Counted from the stretch's first letter, positions 14,893-24,056 are shown. The stretch: 64,000 nt of DNA from Galbibacter sp048266365 (GCF_048266365.1 NZ_JBLWZP010000005.1:1-64000); one strand, 5' to 3'. Numbers and translations: made by a program. Notes: generated by a model from the letters alone, not told the origin.

Positions 14893-17271
14893 TTAAAACC
14901 GAATAGTTGCACCCACTAAAAAGTTTATTCCAGCCTGAGGATAATAGCCCGTACCATCTTTAGTGGTCACAGAGCCATCTTCATTATTAAGGTCATAGGT
15001 GTAATAAAATCCGTTAGAACTATAGGTAGCGTCAAAGATATTGTTGACCAAAGCATTTAGTGTGATCGATTCAATCAGCGCATCAGGTATAATGATGTAC
15101 TGCAGGTTAAGATCATTGACAAAATAACTGTCCAATTTTGAATTTTCCGCGTCTGAGTTTCCTAAATATTGTGAGGACACATACTTGGATAGCAAGGATA
15201 ACTGAATGTTATCTTTTGGCTTATAGGTAAAAGCATTACCGGCAACGACCTCCGGGGAATACGAAATATCTGTATTTCCAAGTTCTTGTACTTCTCCGTC
15301 CTCATGCGTATAAAAATCTAAATTTTTATTGGTACTCAATGCTACATTGGGCCTTATAATAAATTGATCCCCAAGATAGAACAAAGCATCCACCTCAAGA
15401 CCTAACCTATAACTGTCTCCAACATTTTCACGCAAAGGCGCCCCTACATCATTGAGTTCTCCAGTGAGCACTAATTGATCTTTATAACGCATATAATAGG
15501 TGTTGGCATTGATACGTATCTTGGATGTGCTATAACGCCATCCCAACTCAAAATCATTGAGTGTTTCCGGCTTAGGATCTCCAGATTCGTAATCGTTCCT
15601 ATTAGGTTCTCTATGCGCTCTGGCATAGGAGAAATAAAGATTTTGATTGGCGTTCAAGTCATAGGTAATCCCTGCCTTAGGGTTAAAAAAGTTAAAGTCA
15701 TCATCAACTAAACCTGTTTCATCCCCATTGGCCTGATAACTCACATGACGATATTGAACATCTCCAAAGAGGCTCAGCTTATCAGTGGCCGAATAGGTAA
15801 CTTTAGCATAGGTATTAAAGTCTGTTTTTTTAGAATTATCATCGTAATACCGATCTCCTTTTTCACTTTGGGAAGCGTATCTAGCCCATATAATATCTCC
15901 AAAATGGTCACCTTCATAATTATTCCAACCACCTCCTCCGATGAATTCAAGCTTCTGGCTATTATAGTTTACAGAAAAAGTAGTTCCATAAAAATGATTA
16001 CTCAACCACCGTCGCCGAATCAAATCAGTTGTATTAATAGTAGTACCGGAATTTTCGATGGGCTCCAAATTATAATCCTCAAAAGCTTGGTCTTGTTTGT
16101 ACTGTTCAAAAAAGCCTCTACCACGGGTATAGTGGAGAGCTAGGTTTGTGCTCCAAGCAGAACTCCATTGCTGATTCCAGTGAAACTGGAAATGATCTTG
16201 TTTATAATCATCGACCTCATTGTCGTAGTAATCTACTACAGCTCCATCTGGATTGTATATCGCTCCGGCACTGTTAAAGGTTCGCCCATATTGCTCCATT
16301 TGCCATTTCTCGATTCCATTCCAGGATTGGTAGGTAACCTGTTGACCTCCAAATAACAAGGCTTTTATCAGCGTATGCTCATTTTTAAATGCCGCTTGCA
16401 AGAAATAAGACTCCAGATCAGAAGATGCGCGATCAATATAACCATCAGATTTGATCTGAGAGAGTCGGCCTGAGATTTCAAAGTGATCGTTTAAAAGTCC
16501 ACTGCTAAATTTTAGGTTTTCCTTATGGGTATTAAAACTACCCACCGATCCAGAAATCTCTGCATAAGCTTCCTTGGATATCCCGTCAGTTAGAATGTTT
16601 AAACTTGCCCCAAAAGCGGCTGCACCATTAGTTGATGTTCCAACACCACGCTGTAATTGCAAATTCTGAGTTGAGGAGGCAAAATCAGGCATATTCACCC
16701 AAAAAGTCCCCTGTGACTCCCCGTCATTATAGGGGATTCCATTAATGGTAATATTCACACGAGTCGCATCACTACCACGAACTCGAATCCCTGTATATCC
16801 TACACCTGCTCCTGCATCCGTAGTGGTAACCACCGAAGGAAGATAGTTCAAAAGCACAGGGATGTCCTGGCCCAGATTTCTGGATTCAATATCCTTGGCT
16901 GATAGATTGGAAAAAGTAACTGGAGTATTTGCGTTGGCCCGTACAGCCGATACCAATACCGCATCCAACAACACATCCCGCCGTGAAATTTGAACATTCA
17001 AAAGGGTGTCACTTTGTAGCATGATATGCTTTACGATGGGGTGTTCTCCAGAAAAATTAAATGAAAGCTGTTGCTCCCCTTCTGGGAGTTCTATTTGATA
17101 ATAACCATTGCTACCAGTCAGTACACCCGCTCCACTTTCGAGGTGCACTACTGTTGCTGCTTCAACCCCATCTCCTTGGGGGTCGGTTAATCTACCGTGA
17201 ACATTGTACTGCTGTCCTTGGGCTTGTAGCGCAAGGCACACCAAAATTAAAAAATTGAATAAAAACTTCAT
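14893..17271 (-). CDS. TonB-dependent outer membrane receptor, probable thiamin transporter
   Basis: A 792-residue TonB-dependent receptor. After a signal peptide (1-19) comes a carboxypeptidase-regulatory-like beta domain (20-95: VHGRLTDPQGDGVEAATVVH), a plug domain with GYTGIRVRGSDATRVNITING and NMPDFASSTQNLQLQRGVGT patterns (about 115-230), and a 22-strand-type barrel ending in the outer membrane signature (FLVGATIRF, terminal F). By sequence alone it resembles siderophore receptors, but a TPP riboswitch precedes it at 17413-17540. Riboswitch-controlled TonB receptors in this phylum have been proposed as thiamin or precursor transporters, which I take as the best substrate assignment. Energy would come from TonB, for example the product at 40.7 kb. 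Confidence 0.93.
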   Translation of the reverse strand: MKFLFNFLILVCLALQAQGQQYNVHGRLTDPQGDGVEAATVVHLESGAGVLTGSNGYYQIELPEGEQQLSFNFSGEHPIVKHIMLQSDTLLNVQISRRDVLLDAVLVSAVRANANTPVTFSNLSAKDIESRNLGQDIPVLLNYLPSVVTTTDAGAGVGYTGIRVRGSDATRVNITINGIPYNDGESQGTFWVNMPDFASSTQNLQLQRGVGTSTNGAAAFGASLNILTDGISKEAYAEISGSVGSFNTHKENLKFSSGLLNDHFEISGRLSQIKSDGYIDRASSDLESYFLQAAFKNEHTLIKALLFGGQQVTYQSWNGIEKWQMEQYGRTFNSAGAIYNPDGAVVDYYDNEVDDYKQDHFQFHWNQQWSSAWSTNLALHYTRGRGFFEQYKQDQAFEDYNLEPIENSGTTINTTDLIRRRWLSNHFYGTTFSVNYNSQKLEFIGGGGWNNYEGDHFGDIIWARYASQSEKGDRYYDDNSKKTDFNTYAKVTYSATDKLSLFGDVQYRHVSYQANGDETGLVDDDFNFFNPKAGITYDLNANQNLYFSYARAHREPNRNDYESGDPKPETLNDFELGWRYSTSKIRINANTYYMRYKDQLVLTGELNDVGAPLRENVGDSYRLGLEVDALFYLGDQFIIRPNVALSTNKNLDFYTHEDGEVQELGNTDISYSPEVVAGNAFTYKPKDNIQLSLLSKYVSSQYLGNSDAENSKLDSYFVNDLNLQYIIIPDALIESITLNALVNNIFDATYSSNGFYYTYDLNNEDGSVTTKDGTGYYPQAGINFLVGATIRF

Positions 17272-17412
17272 TCGTAATAATTTTACGAATAAAAGGGGTC
17301 ATTATTCATCGTTCCTAAATAAATTGATTTCCTCCGAACTGAAAAGATTTACTTGAATTAGAATACTTACTTTCGTAATCCTAATACAAAATGGTAAAAC
17401 TTTGTTTTCGGT

Positions 17413-17540
17413 TGTCCCTAAACAGCATTATCTGTTCTAGGTTCTATGGGTGTAATCTCAGCCTTTTATGTTGTCTTAAAAATTTGTTTGTATGCATACC
17501 AAACAAAATCTAGGACGTTACATAATAAAGCACCCCTTTG
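17413..17540 (-). ncRNA. TPP riboswitch (THI element)
   Basis: On the minus strand the conserved thiamin pyrophosphate aptamer can be read: the 5' closing strand AAAGGGGTGC (17539-17530), a variable arm, GGCTGAGATTACACCC (about 17465-17450), the ATAGAACCTAGAACAGATAA block with the conserved GAACCT and GATAATGC, and the closing 3' strand GTTTAGGGA (to 17416). GGGGTG pairs with CACCC and GCTGAGA plus GATAAT are the hallmark segments. It lies about 140 bases upstream of the receptor start codon. The expression platform is not obvious: no clear terminator with U run was seen between aptamer and gene, so translational control or a longer rearrangement is possible. Confidence 0.9.
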
Positions 17541-17636
17541 AGATGCGGCAAATGTACAAAATCACCCATATCTTTTACACTGAATTGATGAAAACTTTTT
17601 TGCCGACCTTTTGAACGCTTTGATTAACTTTAAACA

Positions 17637-20093
17637 ATGGAAAAAAGTAAAAACAGACTTCCTCTGAAAGTCCTTCTCAGTTATCTTGCACTTGCTGCAC
17701 TTGTAGTAATCGTAGGAATGATTGTTAGCAAGGAAATCAGTTCATTTACCAAAGCACAAAAAGACGACACTCAGGAAAAAAATAAGATTCTAAGAATCGG
17801 AAAACTCTTGACCCTTATGTACGAGAGTGAAAGTTTCGCTCGGGCGGCCATTCAATCCAATAACCAGACACCATATATTAATTTTTTATCTAAAAACGAC
17901 TCTATCGCCATACAGATTGATTCCCTCAAACTCCTGATTAACGAGCCATATCAATCAAAACTATTAGACAGTGTAAATCTGCTGCTGAATCAAAAAATAA
18001 AAAACATCAACGAACTACGGGAGTTGCGTATCAATGATAAATCTGAAAAATCCTTGGACACTGCCATTGAGCGCTTGGCCAGTATTGAAGAAAAGTTAGG
18101 CCGTTTGACCTTAAAGGATTATGTAGAAGAGCCGGATAGTTTAGACCCAAAAACACGAGAGATCCTCCTCGAGATCAACAGTATATACAATAGGTATATC
18201 CCTAGGGATTCGAGCAATACCGTGGATCAGCACACCTTGGACTCTATTGTTTCCGCCTCAAGAGAGATGCTCCAAAATGTCAAAGAAAGTGCGGCTTCGC
18301 AAAAGACATCTTTAGATGCCAAGGAAAGGCAATTACTGAGAAACGATCTGAACACCTCTCAACAGTTACGTCAAATCCTAACGGCCTTCGAAAATGATTT
18401 TGTCGACAACACCCAATTGATAAATGCTGAGAGGGAAAAGGTATTACAACGCAGCATTAGAGTAATTACCATCGCGGCGGTTATCGGTGCTATTCTAGTT
18501 ATTGTTTTTTCTATAATCATACTGAGAGATTCCTGGAGGAGTCAACGGTACAAGAAGCAAATCGAAGCGTCAAATGAACACAATAAATCCCTATTAAAAA
18601 GCAGGGAGCAACTGATCTCTATGGTCAGTCATGATTTAAGGACCCCTTTGAGCACTATTGTCGGTTATACCCAACTTCTCAAAGACTCCTTCCTGAGTGA
18701 AAAAGAATCTCATTATACGGATCGCATAAAGAATGCCTCCAAATACGTTTCCCAATTGGTAGAAGATCTCCTTGATTTTTCCAAACTAGAAGCAGGCAGA
18801 ATTAAAATAGAAAAGATCATCTTCAACCTTCATACCCTGGTTAAGGAAACCGCTGAAAACATACAGTCTCTCTACCCAGATAAACCTATTGAATTGATCA
18901 TTGATATTGATCCAAATATTGATCAACCCATAGTCGGAGATGCCTTTAGAATAAAGCAAATACTTTCAAATTTGGTTAGTAATGCTTATAAGTTTACCCA
19001 GCAGGGCAGCATTACCATCAGGGCGAGGATTCGACAAAATTCACAGAAAGAAAACATCTTAACCCTTTCAGTAATCGATACAGGGATTGGTATTGAGAAA
19101 AAAAAGCAAAGCATCATATTTGAAGAATTCACCCAAGCGGATAACGATACCGAGAAAAAATATGGCGGTAGTGGACTTGGGCTGACAATCTCAAAAAAAT
19201 TAGCCAACCTCCTTGGCGCCAATCTGTTTTTAGAAAGCAAACCTGGGAAAGGGAGCACGTTCTCTTTGAGCTTCCCCGCCATTTATAGCAATCAAAAACT
19301 TCAGGATCCCGCAAAAGAAAATCAGCACAACAACATAGCCCATAATGCAATTGTCATCGATGATGATCTAGCATTACTACATTTGAACAAAGAAATTCTA
19401 GAACGGAATAACATCAAGGTTCACCCCTTTAGCAGTGGCAAGGAAGCCTTGGAAAATATCAATGCTATTTCTTATGATTTTATAATCACTGACATTCAAC
19501 TACCGTCATTCAACGGATTCTTCTTTGCGGAAACCCTAAGATCTGAAAAAAAATACGAATATCAGGGTCAACCCATCATTGCCGTAACCGGAAGAAAGGA
19601 TCTTGATAAGAGGAGTTATATAGAAGCTGGGTTTGCAGGCTTTTTATTCAAACCCTACCATCCCGATCAATTGCTACAAACTATTGATCAGGTATTGGAT
19701 CAGAAGTCATCTTTAGAAACAGAAGAAGAGACCCCGAAACAAAGCCCTGAAAATAAAGAACATCAATTATTTAACCTAAGTGCTTTAACCTCCTTTTTGG
19801 AAGACGAATCCGCCGTAAAAAAAGTCTTGGAAGTGTTTACAGAAAACACCCATAAAGACATGAGGGCTCTCAAAAAGGCTATAGATAAAAAGGATTATAA
19901 AACTGTACGTGATTTAGGCCACAAAATGCAAACTATGTTTAAACAAATAGATGCCCAAACGGTGGTTCCATTGTTGCATTTTATGGAGCATTTTAAGGAT
20001 GATCAGTCCCCTTTGGTTTTGGAAAATTACCAAGTACTCAAAAGAAATATAAAAATCACCTTTCAAGCTTTGGATGCCCATCTAAAAAACTAG
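17637..20093 (+). CDS. Hybrid sensor histidine kinase with receiver and Hpt domains
   Basis: An 818-residue inner-membrane phosphorelay protein. Two transmembrane helices (about 11-30 and 275-297) enclose a helical periplasmic sensor of some 240 residues. Then come a HisKA domain with H332 in MVSHDLRTPLS, an HATPase with DTGIGIEKKKQ and GSGLGLTISKKLA, a receiver with D619 (IITDIQLPS) and the lysine in LFKPYHP, and a C-terminal Hpt domain with H762 in LGHKMQ. All elements for a His-Asp-His relay are present, so a final phosphate acceptor on another protein is expected. The sigma-54 activator encoded tail-to-tail, overlapping by 4 bases, has a receiver and is the obvious candidate. Confidence 0.94.
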   Translation: MEKSKNRLPLKVLLSYLALAALVVIVGMIVSKEISSFTKAQKDDTQEKNKILRIGKLLTLMYESESFARAAIQSNNQTPYINFLSKNDSIAIQIDSLKLLINEPYQSKLLDSVNLLLNQKIKNINELRELRINDKSEKSLDTAIERLASIEEKLGRLTLKDYVEEPDSLDPKTREILLEINSIYNRYIPRDSSNTVDQHTLDSIVSASREMLQNVKESAASQKTSLDAKERQLLRNDLNTSQQLRQILTAFENDFVDNTQLINAEREKVLQRSIRVITIAAVIGAILVIVFSIIILRDSWRSQRYKKQIEASNEHNKSLLKSREQLISMVSHDLRTPLSTIVGYTQLLKDSFLSEKESHYTDRIKNASKYVSQLVEDLLDFSKLEAGRIKIEKIIFNLHTLVKETAENIQSLYPDKPIELIIDIDPNIDQPIVGDAFRIKQILSNLVSNAYKFTQQGSITIRARIRQNSQKENILTLSVIDTGIGIEKKKQSIIFEEFTQADNDTEKKYGGSGLGLTISKKLANLLGANLFLESKPGKGSTFSLSFPAIYSNQKLQDPAKENQHNNIAHNAIVIDDDLALLHLNKEILERNNIKVHPFSSGKEALENINAISYDFIITDIQLPSFNGFFFAETLRSEKKYEYQGQPIIAVTGRKDLDKRSYIEAGFAGFLFKPYHPDQLLQTIDQVLDQKSSLETEEETPKQSPENKEHQLFNLSALTSFLEDESAVKKVLEVFTENTHKDMRALKKAIDKKDYKTVRDLGHKMQTMFKQIDAQTVVPLLHFMEHFKDDQSPLVLENYQVLKRNIKITFQALDAHLKN

Positions 20094-21442
20094 GCATCGA
20101 TTTCGTATTCCTTAATTTTATTGTATAAAGTCTTACGAGTGATATTCAACAATTTGGCTGCTCTGGATTTGTTATTATCCACCTCGTGTAGGGCATTGAT
20201 GATGAGCTCTCGTTCGTTTTCTTTTCTTGAAAAGGACTTCTTCTCTGAAGTATGCGTCCCTGTAGGAGATTTGATTTCTGCTGGAAGTACATCCTTTTGA
20301 ATAAGATCTCCTTGACTCAACAGAGCTGATCGCTTGATCACATTCAACATCTCTCTAAGGTTCCCAGGCCATTTGTACTGCTGAAATACACCAATCACCT
20401 CATCTGAGAATCCCAGTACATTTTTATTGAGTTGTTTGTTGGCGATATCTAAAAAGTGTTCTGCAAAAATCATCAAATCCTCCTTGCGTTCATCAAGGCT
20501 CGGAACTTGGATAGTAAATTCATTTAACCTGTGATAGAGGTCTTCCCTAAACTGTCCTTTTTCCACAGCTTTTAATAAATCCTCATTGGTCGCGGTAATC
20601 AACCGAATATCTACTTCAATTTCTTGATTACTACCAATAGGTTTTATTTTGCGCTCCTGAAGTGCTCTTAGGAGTTGTATTTGATTTTCATAAGATAGGT
20701 TTCCAACCTCATCTAGGAAGATTGTCCCGCCATTGGCAGCTTCAAAATGACCTGTTTTATTGGTTACGGCTCCCGTAAAAGATCCTTTGATGTGACCAAA
20801 GAATTCACTGGCAGCAATTTCCTTTGGAATAGCCCCGCAATCCACGGCAATAAAGCTAAAGTCCTTTCGTAAACTATCGTTGTGAATTTTTCTAGCCACC
20901 ACCTCTTTACCGGTTCCGCTTTCTCCGATAATCAACACCGACATATCGGTTGGAGCTACCAATTTAATGTATTCATTAAGTTTATTAGAAGCGCTACTTA
21001 TCCCAGCTACTCTTGTCTTTACAGGTCTTATAGAGCCTTTATCATCACTGTTCTTTACCTTGATCTCTGATGCCGTACTATCTTCCTTTTTCAGTGCGTT
21101 TCGAATCACGACTAAAACTTCATCTTGGTTAAAAGGCTTGGATATATAATCAAAGGCGCCCTTTTTCATGGCCTTTACCGCAGTAGACACCTCAGCATAG
21201 CCTGTCATTAAGATCACCGGCGTATCCGGATGCTGATTCTTCACCTTAGTAAGCACACTAATTCCGTCATCATCAGGCAATCTCAGATCCGTAAATACTA
21301 AATCGTAACTACTTCCTTTCAACTTTTTTTGAGCCTCTTCTGATGAATAGCTAGCCTCCACCTCAAAACCATTCTTCCTCAAGAATCGCTCCAACATGGC
21401 TGAAAAAGTAACATCATCTTCAATTAATAAGATCTTCGGCAT
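20090..21442 (-). CDS. Sigma-54-dependent response regulator (NtrC family)
   Basis: A 450-residue activator: receiver domain (D9-D10, phospho-acceptor D52, K102), AAA+ domain from about 145 with Walker A GESGTGKE (173-180), the sigma-54 contact loop as GSFTGA (220-225, usual GAFTGA) and Walker B/GTIFLDEVG, then a Fis-type helix-turn-helix at the end (NNKSRAAKLLNITRKTLYNKIK). It drives transcription from -24/-12 promoters in response to phosphorylation. The convergent hybrid kinase gene overlaps it by 4 bases. No -24/-12 site was recognised nearby, so its targets are probably elsewhere. Confidence 0.96.
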   Translation of the reverse strand: MPKILLIEDDVTFSAMLERFLRKNGFEVEASYSSEEAQKKLKGSSYDLVFTDLRLPDDDGISVLTKVKNQHPDTPVILMTGYAEVSTAVKAMKKGAFDYISKPFNQDEVLVVIRNALKKEDSTASEIKVKNSDDKGSIRPVKTRVAGISSASNKLNEYIKLVAPTDMSVLIIGESGTGKEVVARKIHNDSLRKDFSFIAVDCGAIPKEIAASEFFGHIKGSFTGAVTNKTGHFEAANGGTIFLDEVGNLSYENQIQLLRALQERKIKPIGSNQEIEVDIRLITATNEDLLKAVEKGQFREDLYHRLNEFTIQVPSLDERKEDLMIFAEHFLDIANKQLNKNVLGFSDEVIGVFQQYKWPGNLREMLNVIKRSALLSQGDLIQKDVLPAEIKSPTGTHTSEKKSFSRKENERELIINALHEVDNNKSRAAKLLNITRKTLYNKIKEYEIDA

Positions 21443-21503
21443 TTGAATTCAAATTTTTACAAAAATAGGAAGTATTTGTCTTTAGGATTAGTGAAGATAT
21501 CAT

Positions 21504-21605
21504 AAAAAAGATGCCTCTACACTTATTTTGGCGTCTAACAGCATTTAATTGAACTTTAAAAAATCCTAAAGTTCAGACGCAAAAATATAAGAGACATCTC
21601 TTTTT
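21504..21605 (-). terminator. Long imperfect inverted repeat downstream of the small lipoprotein gene
   Basis: About 100 bases fold into one extended hairpin: outer arms near 21504-21536 and 21575-21605 (matching GATG, CTCT, TTATTTT and GCGTCT / AGACGC), and an inner stem GAACTTT / AAAGTTC at 21551-21574. On the minus strand it ends in ATCTTTTTT. It probably terminates the DUF1328-lipoprotein transcript, but it is unusually long for a terminator and could be a structured RNA or a degenerate small repeat element. Confidence 0.5.
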
Positions 21606-21632
21606 AATTAAAATGATCACACTAGAACTTAT

Positions 21633-21818
21633 CTAGTTTTCATCAGTCATATCATCAATTTCATCTTCAACTTCTTCAACACCCTGTTCGATTTTATCTC
21701 CTGCTTCATCAGCAGCTTCTTTCACCTGCTCTACGGGTGTTTTCTTCTCTTCTTTACAACTCATGGTAAAGGCAGTTACAGAAAATAGAACAGCCAGAAT
21801 TAAAACGATTTTTTTCAT
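21633..21818 (-). CDS. Small acidic lipoprotein
   Basis: A 61-residue protein with a lipoprotein signal peptide (hydrophobic segment 4-19, lipobox FTMSC, C21) and a short, highly acidic mature part rich in heptad-like E/D and V/A residues (VEQVKEAADEAGDKIEQ), likely a helical or amphipathic tail. Similar small acidic lipoproteins are common in Flavobacteriia, often next to stress genes; the function is unknown. It is 25 bases downstream of the DUF1328 gene on the same strand, so the two are likely one transcript. Confidence 0.8.
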   Translation of the reverse strand: MKKIVLILAVLFSVTAFTMSCKEEKKTPVEQVKEAADEAGDKIEQGVEEVEDEIDDMTDEN

Positions 21819-21843
21819 GATTTAGTATTTAATTGGTTAGTAA

Positions 21844-22005
21844 TTACCTCCTTGTTATTCTCCCAATCAATGAGATCACGAAAAGCACAAGAAAGACGAA
21901 AAATAAGATTTTTGCAATACCTGCCGCGGTCCCAGCAATTCCGCCGAATCCTAAAATACCCGCAACAATCGCTACAATAAGTAATATAATTGTCCAACGT
22001 AACAT
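21844..22005 (-). CDS. DUF1328 small membrane protein (YtjA family)
   Basis: A 53-residue integral membrane peptide beginning MLRWTIILLIVAIVAGILGF and continuing GGIAGTAAGIAKILFFVFL, ending in RITRR. Two transmembrane helices, the GFGGIA motif and the positively charged end are the signature of DUF1328, a family induced by stress and at cell-envelope level but without a defined role. Codons are well formed, the stop is at 21844-21846 and the ATG at 22005-22003. A different frame over the same bases reads as a cysteine-rich peptide and is a shadow. Confidence 0.88.
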   Translation of the reverse strand: MLRWTIILLIVAIVAGILGFGGIAGTAAGIAKILFFVFLVLFVISLIGRITRR

Positions 22006-22192
22006 AATAAAAAGTGTTTTGGTTATATATTAATATACGAATTTCGTTAAGTTTTCTGACTTTTTTTAATAAATATTTAACTTTTTTCTAAAAATAGTAC
22101 GTAGTTATCATGTTGCAGTAAAACCTAAAGGTTCTAACATAAATAAGGAGTTTGAACCAATTCCAGAAGTTTTAAAAATGAAACAAAAAAAT
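22006..22192. other. Intergenic region without a gene
   Basis: About 190 A/T-rich bases between the fabD terminator and the DUF1328 gene. An interrupted inverted repeat GGTTC / GAACC (about 22130-22160) and a small palindrome ACGAATTTCGT (about 22037) are present; no promoter of the TTG / TAnnTTTG type was found. Nothing else is supportable. Confidence 0.3.
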
Positions 22193-22230
22193 AAAAAAGG
22201 CTTTCGAACAGTGTCCAGAAAGCCTTTTTT
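22193..22230 (-). terminator. Intrinsic terminator of fabD
   Basis: A 13-bp perfect stem AAAAAAGGCTTTC / GAAAGCCTTTTTT with a 12-base loop lies 24 bases after the fabD stop. It reads as a terminator in both directions and is the best terminator in the window. Confidence 0.9.
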
Positions 22231-22253
22231 ATATTTTTTTTAAACAAGGACTG

Positions 22254-23126
22254 TTATGCCGATGCCACTTCTGCATCAGGATGGATCTTTCTAACCAAGC
22301 CTTGTAGCACCTTTCCGGGACCTACTTCTGTAAAACTTTCCCCGCCGTCAGCTACCATTTCCTGAACACTTTGTGTCCATTTCACCGGGGCCGTAAGTTG
22401 TGCAATTAGATTTTTCTTAATCTCCTCTGGATCACTTACCGCGGTTGTGCTTACATTTTGATATACTGGGCAAATCGGTTGCGCAAAAGTAGTTTGCTCT
22501 ATTGCAGCAGCCAATTCCTCTCTCGCTGGTTCCATTAAAGGTGAGTGAAACGCACCTCCGACAGGTAATACCAAAGCTCTACGCGCACCTTTTTCTTTCA
22601 ATAATTCACAAGCTTGGTTTATAGCTTCCACTTCTCCGGAAATTACCAACTGACCTGGGCAGTTGTAATTTGCAGCTACCACTACACCATCAACCTCACT
22701 ACAAGCTTGTTCAACAACAGCATCCTCTAACCCTAGAATAGCAGCCATTGTTCCCGGAGTAATCTCACAGGCAGCTTGCATAGCTAGTGCACGACGAGAA
22801 ACCAATTTCAATCCGTCTTCAAAGCTCAATGTTTTATTGGCAACCAAAGCGGAAAGCTCTCCTAATGAATGTCCGGCAACCATATCTGGTTTAAAATTCT
22901 GCAGTGTTTTACTTAAAATTACAGAATGTAAAAATATAGCAGGCTGCGTAACTTTTGTTTGTTTAAGACCTTCTGCCGTACCGTTAAACATAATATCAGT
23001 AATGGAGAATCCTAATATTTCATTGGCCTGTTCAAATAAATCCTTCGCTAAGGCAGAACCTTCGTAAAGATCTTTTCCCATACCCACAAATTGCGCTCCC
23101 TGTCCAGGAAAAATAAATGCTTTCAT
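22254..23126 (-). CDS. fabD: Malonyl-CoA:ACP transacylase
   Basis: A 290-residue enzyme that transfers malonyl from CoA to acyl carrier protein at the start of fatty acid elongation. The nucleophile S87 is in GHSLGE (85-90), the active-site H194 in GAFHSP, the arginine that binds the malonyl carboxylate is R111/R112 in SRRALAMQ, and the N-terminus has the FPGQGAQ motif. It is monocistronic: terminator immediately downstream, and more than 250 bases to the next gene upstream. A TACTTTTG box lies at 23210-23217 with a nearby TTG at a short spacing, so promoter assignment is uncertain. Confidence 0.97.
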   Translation of the reverse strand: MKAFIFPGQGAQFVGMGKDLYEGSALAKDLFEQANEILGFSITDIMFNGTAEGLKQTKVTQPAIFLHSVILSKTLQNFKPDMVAGHSLGELSALVANKTLSFEDGLKLVSRRALAMQAACEITPGTMAAILGLEDAVVEQACSEVDGVVVAANYNCPGQLVISGEVEAINQACELLKEKGARRALVLPVGGAFHSPLMEPAREELAAAIEQTTFAQPICPVYQNVSTTAVSDPEEIKKNLIAQLTAPVKWTQSVQEMVADGGESFTEVGPGKVLQGLVRKIHPDAEVASA

Positions 23127-23389
23127 CTGCGTTGTTTTTTAATTTAGTTTTAAGTATTTGGCACCCAACATTTACTGCTGATACTTTGTACTCCTAGGTT
23201 TTGAATCTCCAAAAGTAATAATAATATTTAGCCAAGGCCGAAGAATTCTTCAAACAATTTTTGAAAACCCTGACATAAACTACTCCATTTCTAAAGCCTT
23301 AATTAGACACCTAAAAGGACAAATGACAATGATTTACACTACCATTTGAATCTGAGAAATAAGTAGCGTCATTTGAAGTGAATTGTGGT

Positions 23390-23923
23390 TTAATCGCCAT
23401 GGTTTTCATCACTTTCTTTGAACCAAGAGGCGTATTTCAGATAATTATTCGCAATGCGCTCAACCTCCTGCTTGCTAAGATTTTCATCAATGTCCTTTAT
23501 TTTCTTTGCGGGAACCCCGGCATAGACACTCCCAGGTTCAATTTGAGTGTTTTGTGTCACCACTGCACCCGCAGCAATGATGGAGTTTTGTCCCACGACG
23601 CATCCATCCATAACAATGCTCCCCATTCCTATAAGTACATTATCCTCTATCGTACAACCATGGACTATAGCATTATGTCCAATAGATACATTATTTCCTA
23701 TTTGGGTAGCAAAGCGCTGATAGGTGCAATGAATCACAGCTCCGTCTTGAACATTCACCTTATCACCTAATCTGATGGCGTTTACATCGCCACGAATTAC
23801 GGCATTAAACCATACACTGCAATGATCCCCAATGATAACATCTCCAACAATTGTAGCGTTTTCGGCTATATAAATGTCCTTTCCAAATTCAGGATTCTTC
23901 CCGTTGATTGTTTTAATAATCAT
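23390..23923 (-). CDS. Gamma-carbonic-anhydrase-like / hexapeptide-repeat protein
   Basis: A 177-residue left-handed beta-helix protein built from hexapeptide repeats (IAENATIVGDVIIGDHCSVW pattern repeated to about residue 140) with a C-terminal helix. Three histidines fitting the gamma-carbonic anhydrase zinc site are present in VIHCTY, SIGHNA and VHGC. The YrdA/CaiE-like group includes both active anhydrases and acyltransferases, so the activity is not certain. The frame is open from a TTG at 23941, but that codon sits inside the -10 element, so the ATG at 23923 (MIIKTINGKN) is the start. Confidence 0.9.
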   Translation of the reverse strand: MIIKTINGKNPEFGKDIYIAENATIVGDVIIGDHCSVWFNAVIRGDVNAIRLGDKVNVQDGAVIHCTYQRFATQIGNNVSIGHNAIVHGCTIEDNVLIGMGSIVMDGCVVGQNSIIAAGAVVTQNTQIEPGSVYAGVPAKKIKDIDENLSKQEVERIANNYLKYASWFKESDENHGD

Positions 23924-23938
23924 AAGCTTTGTTTTTAG

Positions 23939-23972
23939 CAAAGATACAGGGCTAAGACTAAAAAAGAATCAA
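23939..23972 (-). promoter_or_regulatory. Promoter of the gamma-carbonic-anhydrase-like gene
   Basis: Minus-strand TATCTTTG (23946-23939) with TTG at 23972-23970, a 23-base spacer at the long end of the usual range. The predicted transcript start leaves only about ten bases before the ATG at 23923. Confidence 0.5.
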
Positions 23973-24056
23973 AAAACGACCAACAACGAACAGCTTAACA
24001 ATATTTCCTTCATAAGAATCAAATGGTTTTGTAATTTTGTACCTAAATCAATTGAA

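Noticed and set aside
17272..17412. A short leader peptide (ATG at 17309, eight codons) between riboswitch and receptor
   Set aside because: The reading frame is too short to judge, its nearest purine-rich sites are not well spaced, and it has no support beyond the ATG.
21815..21997. Cysteine-rich 60-residue minus-strand frame
   Set aside because: It is a frame-shifted shadow of the DUF1328 gene, whose frame gives a clean family match.
23127..23389. Possible small RNA or gene between fabD and the hexapeptide-repeat gene
   Set aside because: Only A/T-rich sequence with an isolated TACTTTTG box; no conserved structure or frame recognised.
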